DNA from: [Eubacterium] saphenum
Lineage (GTDB): Bacteria > Bacillota > Clostridia > Oscillospirales > Ruminococcaceae
Direction of reading: 5' to 3'
Assembly: GCA_004554555.1 (NCBI GenBank)
Contig: SFLN01000011.1
Location: 1 to 28,284, forward strand
Length of the DNA stretch: 28,284 nt
Part shown: positions 1 to 6,759 of the stretch, one piece after another
Position numbering within the stretch: position 1 is the first letter of the stretch
Layout of the letters: each line of letters starts with the position of its first letter
The notes under the pieces: model-generated
Told to the model about the DNA's origin: nothing
Database searches by the model: none
The model's input: only the letters and a program-made list of their open reading frames with translations
Position numbers and translations under genes: made by a program

Positions 1-1
1 C

Positions 2-1330
2 TCGCTTTCCGAGGAACAGGCTGAGGCTATCGTTCAGATGAGACTCGGCGCGCTGACCGGTATGGAAAAGAGCAAGATTGAGGACGAGCTTCTTGAAAAG
101 CGCGAGGTTATCAAGAATATGGAAGAGCTCCTCTCGGATAATACGAAATTGCTCCACCTCATCGGCGACGAGCTTTCTGTTATCAAGAAAAAGTACGGCG
201 ATGAGAGAAGAACTTCAATCGAGCCTGTCAGCGGCGAGGTTGATATCGAGGACTTGATTCCCGAGGAAGACTGCGTTGTTACCTTCACAAATATGGGTTA
301 CATCAAGCGCCAGCCCGCCGAGGTGTATAATATACAAAAGCGCGGCGGACGCGGTGTTTCGGGTATGAAACAGCGTGACGAGGATTTTGTGGACAGTATG
401 TTCATTTCCTCAAGCCACGAAAATATCCTCTTTATCACAAATAAGGGCAATATGTTCCGCTTGAAATGCTATCAGGTGCCCGAGGGAAGTAAGCAGTCGC
501 GCGGTATGAATATTGTAAATCTGCTTCAGCTCGGCGAGGACGAAAAGGTTGCCGCGATGATGACCACAATGGACTTCGCGGACAACAAGTTCTTCATCTG
601 CCTCACGAAAAACGGACTTGTTAAACGCACGCGCCTTTCCGAGTTTAAGAACGTGAGAAAAGGCGGTCTGAGGGCAATTTCTCTTAATGACGGCGACGAG
701 ATTGCGGGCGGATTTTTGACCGAGGGCGACTGCACCGTTATGGCGGCAACCCGAAACGGTTTTGCTATCCGCTTTGACGAAAACGATATCCGCGTTATGG
801 GAAGAATCGCGCGCGGTGTTCGTGCAATTAAGCTGCGCGAGGACGACTTTATCGTCGGCGCAACCAAGATTTTCGACGAGAACGCGACAATTCTCACCGT
901 AACCGACAAGGGTATGGGCAGAAGGTGCGCGGTTTCGAGCTATCGTCTGCAAAAGCGCGGCGGTATGGGCTTGAAGAATTACCCCGTAAGCGATGAAAAG
1001 GGCGCTGTTATCGGTATCCGCACGCTCGGTCCCGATGATGATGTCATTCTGATAAGCGCGGAGGGCGTTCTTATAAGAATTCGCGCGAACGATTTGCGCG
1101 TTATGGGAAGAACCGCTTCGGGCGTCCGCGTAATGCGGCTCGGCGCGACAGACCGCGTTGCCACATTCAGCCGTACTCCTCACGATGATGAGGAAGTTAC
1201 CGAAGAGGTTGAAAAGGCTTCGGACGAGGAGGTTGCGGCTTCGCTTGCCGAGGACGCGGCTGAGGTTATCGAGCCGGACGAGCCTGTTGATGATGAAGAA
1301 GAAACCGGAGAGGACAACTCCGAGAGTTAA
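2..1330 (+). CDS. gyrA: DNA gyrase subunit A, C-terminal part (5' end outside the window)
   Basis: Type II topoisomerase subunit that, with GyrB, introduces negative supercoils. The reading frame is open from base 2, so the gene begins before the window and about 442 residues remain. The first residues (LSEEQAEAIVQMRLGALTG) are the end of the conserved breakage-reunion/coiled-coil region. The rest is the beta-pinwheel DNA-wrapping domain. The GyrA box reads QKRGGRG at 335-355, and a second box-like copy, QKRGGMG, lies at 950-970 in a later blade. The protein ends in an acidic tail of roughly 45 residues rich in Asp and Glu, a feature known to modulate wrapping in some gyrases. The GyrA box argues for gyrase rather than topoisomerase IV ParC. 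A terminator follows nine bases after the stop codon. Confidence 0.97.
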   Translation, partial: SLSEEQAEAIVQMRLGALTGMEKSKIEDELLEKREVIKNMEELLSDNTKLLHLIGDELSVIKKKYGDERRTSIEPVSGEVDIEDLIPEEDCVVTFTNMGYIKRQPAEVYNIQKRGGRGVSGMKQRDEDFVDSMFISSSHENILFITNKGNMFRLKCYQVPEGSKQSRGMNIVNLLQLGEDEKVAAMMTTMDFADNKFFICLTKNGLVKRTRLSEFKNVRKGGLRAISLNDGDEIAGGFLTEGDCTVMAATRNGFAIRFDENDIRVMGRIARGVRAIKLREDDFIVGATKIFDENATILTVTDKGMGRRCAVSSYRLQKRGGMGLKNYPVSDEKGAVIGIRTLGPDDDVILISAEGVLIRIRANDLRVMGRTASGVRVMRLGATDRVATFSRTPHDDEEVTEEVEKASDEEVAASLAEDAAEVIEPDEPVDDEEETGEDNSES

Positions 1331-1339
1331 CCGAATAAT

Positions 1340-1371
1340 TTTTCCCGAACCACATCGTTCGGGAAAAGTTT
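1340..1371 (+). terminator. Rho-independent terminator after gyrA
   Basis: An 11-bp perfect stem (TTTTCCCGAAC / GTTCGGGAAAA) with a six-base loop is followed by GTTTT. It lies directly downstream of the gyrA stop codon and 40 bases before mnmG, so mnmG probably depends on read-through or on a separate, unrecognised promoter. The stem has T and A runs on its outer sides, so it could also act weakly in the other direction. Confidence 0.75.
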
Positions 1372-1381
1372 TGTGAGAATA

Positions 1382-1397
1382 TGTTCCACGTGGAACA
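1382..1397. promoter_or_regulatory. parS: parS site (ParB/Spo0J binding centromere)
   Basis: The 16 bases TGTTCCACGTGGAACA form a perfect palindrome and match the bacterial parS consensus TGTTNCACGTGNAACA at every defined position. parS is the site where ParB loads and spreads to mark the origin region for segregation. It sits in the gyrA–mnmG gap, about 4.4 kb before parB, 14 bases upstream of the chosen mnmG start. It is the only exact CACGTG-centred parS I found in the window. Confidence 0.92.
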
Positions 1398-1411
1398 AAA
1401 ACGGAGAGAAA

Positions 1412-3292
1412 ATGAATTATACTTTGGAAGAATACGATGTCTGCGTTATCGGAGCAGGTCACGCGGGCTGCGAGGCGGCTCTCGCGGCGGCTCGGCTGGG
1501 GCTGAAAACCGCGATTTTTACGCTCTCGCTCGACTGTATCGCGAATATGCCGTGCAACCCGTGCATCGGCGGCTCGGCAAAGGGGCAGATTGTCTGCGAA
1601 ATTGACGCGCTCGGCGGTGAAATGGGCAGAGCCGCAGACGCAACCTTTATTCAATCGCGGATTTTGAACAAGGGAAAAGGTCCTGCGGTTCATAGTCTGC
1701 GCGTGCAGTCGGACCGCGTGAAATACCATACTTATATGAAGCAGGCACTCGAAAATCAGCAGAATTTGTTTATCAAGCAGGGCGAAGTGACTGCGGTTGA
1801 CGTTGAGGACGGGAAAATCACGGCTGTTCGGACGAAGCTCGGCGCGATTTATCCCTGCAAGGCAGCGATAATCACCACCGGTACTTATTTGAACGGGAAA
1901 ATCCATATCGGTGAGCTGAACTATGCGGCTGGGCCGGACAATGTTCTCCCGTCAACCGAGCTTACCGAGTGCTTGAAGAAGCTTGGACTTTCGATGAGGC
2001 GGTTTAAGACGGGAACTCCCGCGCGTGTTCATCGGCGGTCGGTTGACTTTTCCGTTATGGAGAAGCAGAGCGGTGACGATGAGATTATGCCGTTTGCGTT
2101 CGACAACACCGCCGAGATGAAGAACCAAGCGGATTGCTGGGTGACCTACACGAACGCTGAAACTCATCGGATTATCATCGAAAATCTTGACCGTTCGCCG
2201 CTGTATTCGGGTAGAATTGAGGGAGTTGGACCGCGCTATTGCCCGAGTATTGAGGACAAAATCGTGCGGTTTCGCGACAAGGAGCGGCACCAGCTTTTCG
2301 TCGAGCCGATGGGTTTGGACACGGACGAGTGCTATTTGCAGGGAATGTCCAGCTCGCTGCCCGAGGACGTGCAAATCAAGTTTTTGCGCACCATAAAGGG
2401 CTTGGAGCACGTTGAGATAATGCGCCCCGCGTATGCAATCGAATACGACTGCTGCGACCCGTTGGAGCTTTTGCCGACGCTTGAGTTCAAGAAAATCAGC
2501 GGGCTTTACGGCGCGGGACAGTTTAACTGCACATCGGGCTACGAGGAGGCGGCGGCGCAAGGAATTGTCGCGGGAATAAACGCGGCGCGGAAAATTCAAG
2601 GAAAGTCGCCCGTTATCCTCGAGCGCTCGACAAGCTATATCGGCACGCTTATTGATGATTTGGTCACAAAAGGCTGCTCAGAGCCGTACCGAATGATGAC
2701 CTCGCGCAGTGAGTTTCGCTTGATTTTGCGTCAGGACAACGCTCCCGAAAGACTTTTGCCGCTTGGACACGAGGTCGGGCTGATTTCCGAGGAGCGCTGG
2801 GAGCGATTTTTGGAGGACGACAGATTGTTCAAGAGTGAGTTGGAGAGAATAAAAAAGGTGACAATTCACCCAACGGACGAGCTGAATAAAATGCTTGTCG
2901 AGAAGGGAACTTCGCCGATTAACGCGGGGGTGCGGCTTTTTGAGCTGCTGAAACGACCGCAGCTTGCTTATACCGATTTTGAGCAGTTTGACGCGGAGCG
3001 ACCGAAGCTGAAAATTTCGCTTATCAATCGGCTGGAGACTGAGCTGAAGTACGCGGGTTACATTAAAATACAGGCGGAGCAGATTGAAAAGGCGCGAAAG
3101 CTGGAGCAAAAGGCGCTGCCTATTGATATCGATTATCGTGAAATCAAGGGCTTGCGGCTCGAAGCACAGGAAAAGCTGAACAAGCATAAACCGCTGAATG
3201 TCGGGCAGGCGGGCAGAATTTCGGGTGTAAATCCCGCGGACGTGTCGGTGCTGCTGATTTGGCTTGCGGGGAAAGGCGGGAAAAATGACTAA
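1412..3292 (+). CDS. mnmG: tRNA uridine-5-carboxymethylaminomethyl modification enzyme MnmG (GidA)
   Basis: FAD-dependent enzyme that, with the GTPase MnmE, installs the cmnm5 group on the wobble uridine (U34) of certain tRNAs. The N-terminus carries the dinucleotide-binding motif GAGHAGCEAA (residues 14-23), followed by the family block CNPCIGGSAKGQIVCEIDALGG. The length of 626 residues is normal for the family. I chose the ATG at 1412, preceded by GGAGAG. An in-frame GTG at 1373 would put the parS palindrome inside the coding region and add 13 unconserved residues. The 3' end overlaps rsmG by 8 bases, so the two are translationally coupled. The partner gene mnmE, often found just upstream in Firmicutes, is not in this window; gyrA takes its place. 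Confidence 0.97.
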   Translation: MNYTLEEYDVCVIGAGHAGCEAALAAARLGLKTAIFTLSLDCIANMPCNPCIGGSAKGQIVCEIDALGGEMGRAADATFIQSRILNKGKGPAVHSLRVQSDRVKYHTYMKQALENQQNLFIKQGEVTAVDVEDGKITAVRTKLGAIYPCKAAIITTGTYLNGKIHIGELNYAAGPDNVLPSTELTECLKKLGLSMRRFKTGTPARVHRRSVDFSVMEKQSGDDEIMPFAFDNTAEMKNQADCWVTYTNAETHRIIIENLDRSPLYSGRIEGVGPRYCPSIEDKIVRFRDKERHQLFVEPMGLDTDECYLQGMSSSLPEDVQIKFLRTIKGLEHVEIMRPAYAIEYDCCDPLELLPTLEFKKISGLYGAGQFNCTSGYEEAAAQGIVAGINAARKIQGKSPVILERSTSYIGTLIDDLVTKGCSEPYRMMTSRSEFRLILRQDNAPERLLPLGHEVGLISEERWERFLEDDRLFKSELERIKKVTIHPTDELNKMLVEKGTSPINAGVRLFELLKRPQLAYTDFEQFDAERPKLKISLINRLETELKYAGYIKIQAEQIEKARKLEQKALPIDIDYREIKGLRLEAQEKLNKHKPLNVGQAGRISGVNPADVSVLLIWLAGKGGKND

Positions 3293-3983
3293 TGCGGAAT
3301 TTATTGTCGAGGCGTTTGGAAAGGCGGGGCTTGAACTCACGCTTGAAAAAGGCGAGAAGCTCGCGGCGCTCTCGGATTTTATGCTCGAATACAACAAAAG
3401 CGTGAATTTAACGCGGATTACCGACTTTTCCGAGGTTGTCGAAAAGCACTTTGTGGATAGCGTTTTGCCGTTTTCAATGCTCGAAATTCCCGAAAAATCA
3501 AGCTTTATTGACGTGGGAACAGGCGCGGGTTTTCCGTCGCTGCCGCTGTTGATTTGGCGCGATGACTTGAAGGGAACGCTCTGCGACAGCCTTCAGAAAC
3601 GCTGCGTTTATCTTGAAAAGGTCTGCGAGAAGCTCGGAATTAAGGCTGAAATTGTCCACGCGCGCGCCGAGGAGCTTGGCAGAGAGCGCCGCGAAAAGTA
3701 CGATTTTTCCACTGCGCGGGCTGTTTCGGCTCTGCCCGTTTTAACGGAATTTTGCCTGCCGTTCGTCAAAAAGGGCGGTCGGTTTATCGCACTCAAAACG
3801 TTGAACGAGGATGTTGATTTGGCGAAAAACGCAATCAAGACGCTTGGCGGTGAACTGGAAAAAACGGTTGACTACAAGCTCCCGGGCGGCGATGACAGGC
3901 GGCTTGTTGTTGTCAAAAAGATTTCGCAAACTCCGACAAAATATCCGCGCAGCTTTGCGAATATTTCAAAAAAGCCGCTGTAA
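3285..3983 (+). CDS. rsmG: 16S rRNA (guanine-N7)-methyltransferase RsmG (GidB)
   Basis: SAM-dependent methyltransferase that modifies G527 of 16S rRNA in the 530 loop. At 232 residues it has the usual size. The SAM-binding motif I reads DVGTGAGFP (residues 76-84), and the N-terminal block YNKSVNLTRITDFSEVVEKH is a family hallmark. The start is the ATG at 3285, inside the end of mnmG and preceded by a G-rich stretch. An upstream in-frame TTG at 3264 would add seven unconserved residues. Pairing with mnmG is the classic arrangement near bacterial origins. No clear terminator follows; the next 100 bases lead into the noc promoter. Confidence 0.96.
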   Translation: MTNAEFIVEAFGKAGLELTLEKGEKLAALSDFMLEYNKSVNLTRITDFSEVVEKHFVDSVLPFSMLEIPEKSSFIDVGTGAGFPSLPLLIWRDDLKGTLCDSLQKRCVYLEKVCEKLGIKAEIVHARAEELGRERREKYDFSTARAVSALPVLTEFCLPFVKKGGRFIALKTLNEDVDLAKNAIKTLGGELEKTVDYKLPGGDDRRLVVVKKISQTPTKYPRSFANISKKPL

Positions 3984-4009
3984 ATTGCGGATTTCTTTGA
4001 TTTTTTATC

Positions 4010-4059
4010 GAAATATGCGATATTTCCAACTGGAAATTATTTCCTCCCCGTGTTACAAT
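4010..4059 (+). promoter_or_regulatory. noc promoter with candidate Noc half-sites
   Basis: A -10-like TACAAT lies at 4054-4059, with a weak -35-like TGGAAA at 4031-4036 (17-base spacer). Overlapping and just upstream are three alternating half-sites: GAAATAT (4010-4016), TATTTCC (4021-4027) and GGAAATT (4032-4038). The known Bacillus Noc-binding site is ATTTCCCGGGAAAT. Here ATTTCC and GGAAAT are present but separated by AACT (four bases) rather than two, so the fit is partial. Autoregulation of noc through this site is an inference. Confidence 0.45.
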
Positions 4060-4088
4060 AAAGAAAAAACATTGGGGAGGATTTTTTT

Positions 4089-4904
4089 ATGAACGGATTG
4101 TTTAAAGCAAAGGAAAAGGTCGCAGGACAGGTTGTAATGGTGGATATCTCGCTTGTTGTGCCAAATCGCTCGCAGCCGAGGGTTGAGTTTTCGGAGGATG
4201 CGCTGCAGTCGCTTGCCGTGAGTATCCGCGAGAACGGAATTTTACAGCCGGTGTGCGTGAGAAAAATCGGCGCGGTGTACGAAATTATCAGCGGTGAACG
4301 AAGAACGCGTGCCGCAAAACTTGCAGGGTTGACCGAAATTCCGTGTATTGTGATGAACGTGGACGAGGAGCAGTCGGCTGTTCTCGCGCTTATCGAGAAC
4401 ATTCAGCGCAAGGATTTGAGCTATTTTGAAGAGGCGCTTGCCATTGAAAAACTCATCGATTTCTACGGAATGACGCAGGAAGCTGCCGCAGAAAGGCTCG
4501 GCAAAGCGCAGTCTACAATTGCCAACAAGCTTCGGCTTCTGCGTTTCACCGATGCAGAAAAGCGACTTTTGGTGACGGGAAATCTGTCCGAGAGGCAAGC
4601 GCGCGCCATTGTGAGGATTGACAATGCGAATTTACGAAGAACCGCGATTGAAACGGTTGTTTCGCGACATTTGAATATTGAACAGACGGAAGAGCTTGTC
4701 AACAAGCTGCTCGATGGTGCTCCGCAAAAGGAAAAGTGCCGCGCGAAGTCCTCGCTTCGTTTTGCCGCTCCGCCGAAGCTCTATATGAACTCGCTAAACG
4801 CGCTTATCAAGCGTATCCGCGAGGATAAAATTCCGTGCGAATTGTTTACGGGGAAGTCCGAAAAGTTCTACGAATACACGATAAGATTTCCGATCAACAC
4901 CTAA
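4089..4904 (+). CDS. noc: Nucleoid occlusion protein Noc (ParB-family CTPase-like DNA-binding protein)
   Basis: ParB-family protein of 271 residues. It has the N-terminal nucleotide-binding motif GERRTRA (residues 69-75), a central helix-turn-helix (about 125-175) and a C-terminal dimerisation segment ending in YTIRFPI, as in Noc. At the four positions reported to switch specificity between ParB and Noc (173, 179, 184 and 201 in Caulobacter ParB numbering) it has Gln141, Lys147, Arg152 and Arg169. Noc has Gln, Lys, Lys, Arg, so this points to Noc rather than a second ParB. The first residues (MNGLFKAKEK) could form the short amphipathic membrane-targeting helix of Noc. Known Noc binds DNA and membrane to keep the division septum off the nucleoid. 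A strong Shine-Dalgarno, GGGGAGGA, precedes the ATG. Transcription probably ends at the hairpin at 4929. Confidence 0.9.
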   Translation: MNGLFKAKEKVAGQVVMVDISLVVPNRSQPRVEFSEDALQSLAVSIRENGILQPVCVRKIGAVYEIISGERRTRAAKLAGLTEIPCIVMNVDEEQSAVLALIENIQRKDLSYFEEALAIEKLIDFYGMTQEAAAERLGKAQSTIANKLRLLRFTDAEKRLLVTGNLSERQARAIVRIDNANLRRTAIETVVSRHLNIEQTEELVNKLLDGAPQKEKCRAKSSLRFAAPPKLYMNSLNALIKRIREDKIPCELFTGKSEKFYEYTIRFPINT

Positions 4905-4928
4905 TTTTATAATAATGTATAGAATGAT

Positions 4929-4944
4929 TGTTCCACGAGGAACA
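4929..4944. promoter_or_regulatory. parS-like 16-mer, left copy
   Basis: TGTTCCACGAGGAACA differs from the perfect parS at 1382 only at position 10 (T to A), leaving one intact half-site, TGTTCCAC. That position belongs to the conserved CACGTG core, so binding by ParB may be weakened. It forms the left arm of the noc–parA terminator. Confidence 0.5.
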
Positions 4945-4966
4945 TTTTCGGTTAAAATGTCGAAAT

Positions 4967-4982
4967 TGTTCCTCGTGGAACA
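4967..4982. promoter_or_regulatory. parS-like 16-mer, right copy
   Basis: TGTTCCTCGTGGAACA is the reverse complement of the left copy. It keeps one intact parS half-site, GTGGAACA, and has one change in the other half. The two copies are 22 bases apart and inverted, directly upstream of the parAB operon. Confidence 0.5.
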
Positions 4983-4995
4983 TTTTTTGTAAAAA

Positions 4996-5028
4996 ACACT
5001 TTATTTTTCGGCAAAAGTGTGATATACT
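4996..5028 (+). promoter_or_regulatory. Likely parAB promoter with inverted repeat
   Basis: An extended -10, TGATATACT, has its hexamer TATACT at 5023-5028, 37 bases before the parA start. The -35 region is poor (TTTATT around 5000). A perfect 7-bp inverted repeat, ACACTTT (4996-5002) / AAAGTGT (5014-5020), covers the -35 and spacer and could be an operator. No regulator can be assigned from sequence. Confidence 0.45.
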
Positions 5029-5064
5029 AGAAAGGTAAGAATATCGAAAAAAGGGGGAATATCC

Positions 5065-5862
5065 TTGGGAATTGTTATCGGCGTGGTAAACCAGAAGGGC
5101 GGCGTCGGAAAAACCACAACTTCCGTCAATATCGCCGCAGGTCTGGGCGCGCTCGGGAAAAAAGTGCTTCTGATTGACTTCGACCCGCAGGGCAACTCAA
5201 CAACCGGCTTCGGAATTAAGAAAAAAACTCTCGAGGCAACGTCTTATGACGTCGTTATCGGGAAAATCCGCCCGCAGGAGGCAATCATCAAGACGCATAG
5301 CAAAAATGTCTGGATTTTGCCGTCAACGTCAAAGTTGTGCGACGCTGAGCCTGCGCTCACTAATATGGAACAGAAAAATTATCAGCTGCGAAAGGCGGTT
5401 TTGCAGGTCAAAAACGACTACGATATCGTCATTATCGACAGCTTGCCGTCGCTCGGAGTGCTTGCCGTGAACACGCTCGTCGCGTGCGATACGATAATCG
5501 TGCCGATGGTTTGCGAGCATTTCGCGCTCGAGGGACTGGCGCAGCTTATGTACACGATTAAAAATGTCAAGCACAAGTTTAACCCTAACATAAACATAAT
5601 GGGAATTGTCTTCACAATGCTGGACAAGCGGCTGCTGTCGAGCAATGAGATAAAGAACGAAATCAAGAAAAATTTCGATAAACGCGCGATTTTCAGAACC
5701 GAAATTCCGCGAAATGTCCGCATTTCCGAGGCACAAAGCCACGGCGAGCCGATTATAACTTTTGACAAAAACTCAAAAGGCGCAGACGCTTACATACGAC
5801 TTTCAAAGGAAATTCTGGCGAAATGCCGCGAGAGGGAGAAAGCAGATGGCACGAAAGACTGA
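5065..5862 (+). CDS. parA: Chromosome partitioning ATPase ParA (Soj)
   Basis: ParA/MinD-type ATPase of 265 residues that works with ParB–parS in origin segregation and, in Bacillus, also influences DnaA. The deviant Walker A motif KGGVGKTT sits at residues 11-18, right at the N-terminus, so this is the short chromosomal Soj type without an N-terminal helix-turn-helix. DFDPQGNSTTGF and the Walker B-type block IIDSLPSLG follow. The latter has Ser-Leu where Cys-Pro or similar is more usual. The start is a TTG at 5065 with AAGGGGG upstream; it gives the canonical MGIVIGVVNQKGG start and no ATG fits. The 3' end overlaps parB by 17 bases. Confidence 0.96.
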   Translation: MGIVIGVVNQKGGVGKTTTSVNIAAGLGALGKKVLLIDFDPQGNSTTGFGIKKKTLEATSYDVVIGKIRPQEAIIKTHSKNVWILPSTSKLCDAEPALTNMEQKNYQLRKAVLQVKNDYDIVIIDSLPSLGVLAVNTLVACDTIIVPMVCEHFALEGLAQLMYTIKNVKHKFNPNINIMGIVFTMLDKRLLSSNEIKNEIKKNFDKRAIFRTEIPRNVRISEAQSHGEPIITFDKNSKGADAYIRLSKEILAKCREREKADGTKD

Positions 5863-6691
5863 AAGCAGCTTTGACGAGTTGTTTTTTGACAACAATATCG
5901 GCAGCGAGGGTGTTTCAACGCTGCGGATAAGCGAGATTGAACCGAACAAAAATCAGCCGCGCAAGAGCTTCAACAACGAAACGCTCAAACAGCTTGCCGA
6001 TTCGATAACCGAGCACGGCGTTTTGCAGCCGCTGATTGTGCGTTCAATTGCGGCGGGAAATTATATGATAATCGCGGGAGAGCGCCGTTGGAGAGCCGCG
6101 AAAATGGCGGGACTTTCGGAAATTCCCGTGATAATCCGCGACGATTTGTCCGATGAACAGGCGATGCAAATCGCGATGATTGAGAACCTCCAGCGCGAAA
6201 ACCTCAACCCGATTGAAGAAGCGCTCGGCTACAAGGAGCTCATCGACAGGTTTGGAATGACGCAGGATAAACTCGCGCAGGTGCTCGGAAAGGCGCGCTC
6301 GTCCGTGGCAAATTCGCTCGGACTGCTTGCGCTGCCGAACGGCGTGCAGGAGCTTTTGCGCAACGGAAGCCTGTCCGCGGGACACTGCAAAGCGCTGAAA
6401 AAGGTCAAGGACGCGGCGCTGATGACCGAGCTTGCTCATAAGGCGGCGGAAGGCGAGCTTTCCGTAAGGCAGGTTGAAGCAATCGCGAAGCGTGAAGCGG
6501 CGCGGCTTGAAGAGGAGAAAGGCGAGAAGGAGCTGAAGCCGCGCCTTTCCTACTACACGGAAATCGAGGTCAGCTTATCGGAGCTGCTCGGGACAAAGGT
6601 TCGGATTTCCGAGGGCAAGAGCGGAAACGTTCTGCAAATTGACTTTGCCGATAAGGAACAGCTTGAAGGTATCGTCAAGTATTTTAACTAA
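5846..6691 (+). CDS. parB: Chromosome partitioning protein ParB (Spo0J)
   Basis: ParB-family CTP-dependent DNA clamp of 281 residues that loads at parS and spreads along origin DNA. It has GERRWRA (residues 78-84), a helix-turn-helix around 138-185 and a C-terminal dimerisation domain. The specificity positions are Arg151, Ser157, Ala162 and Gly179. Recalled ParB residues are Arg, Thr, Ala, Gly, so this is the parS-reading paralogue, in contrast to the Noc-type gene at 4089. I chose the ATG at 5846, preceded by AGGGAG, over an in-frame upstream TTG at 5762 that would lie deep in parA. Overlap with parA implies translational coupling. No terminator is visible before serS. Confidence 0.95.
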   Translation: MARKTESSFDELFFDNNIGSEGVSTLRISEIEPNKNQPRKSFNNETLKQLADSITEHGVLQPLIVRSIAAGNYMIIAGERRWRAAKMAGLSEIPVIIRDDLSDEQAMQIAMIENLQRENLNPIEEALGYKELIDRFGMTQDKLAQVLGKARSSVANSLGLLALPNGVQELLRNGSLSAGHCKALKKVKDAALMTELAHKAAEGELSVRQVEAIAKREAARLEEEKGEKELKPRLSYYTEIEVSLSELLGTKVRISEGKSGNVLQIDFADKEQLEGIVKYFN

Positions 6692-6759
6692 CAAATCGCG
6701 CAGTTGAACGAAAAACCAACGCGAATTATAAATGCTGAAAAGCAAAAGGAGAAAAAACA

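Larger units (their letters stand above)
4929..4988 (+). terminator. Terminator between noc and parA, with parS-like stem arms
   Basis: The arms TGTTCCACGAGGAACA (4929-4944) and its exact reverse complement (4967-4982) form a 16-bp perfect stem. After one mismatch a further 5-bp stem (TTTCG/CGAAA) closes a 10-base loop. The run CATTTTTTG follows directly, the pattern of an intrinsic terminator. It lies 24 bases after the noc stop codon. Each arm is also nearly self-complementary and differs from parS at one position, as described in the two neighbouring entries. Confidence 0.8.

Noticed and set aside
1373..1411. GTG start for mnmG at 1373
   Set aside because: It would place parS inside the gene and add residues absent from the family; the ATG at 1412 has a suitable ribosome site and the conserved N-terminus.
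410..1906. Long antisense open frame (498 codons) opposite gyrA and mnmG
   Set aside because: It lies opposite two clearly conserved genes, has basic, His/Arg-rich low-information composition and no ribosome site. It is a shadow of codon bias on the plus strand.
6692..6759. T-box leader for serS
   Set aside because: The gap is only 68 bases, with no T-box consensus, specifier stem or terminator.
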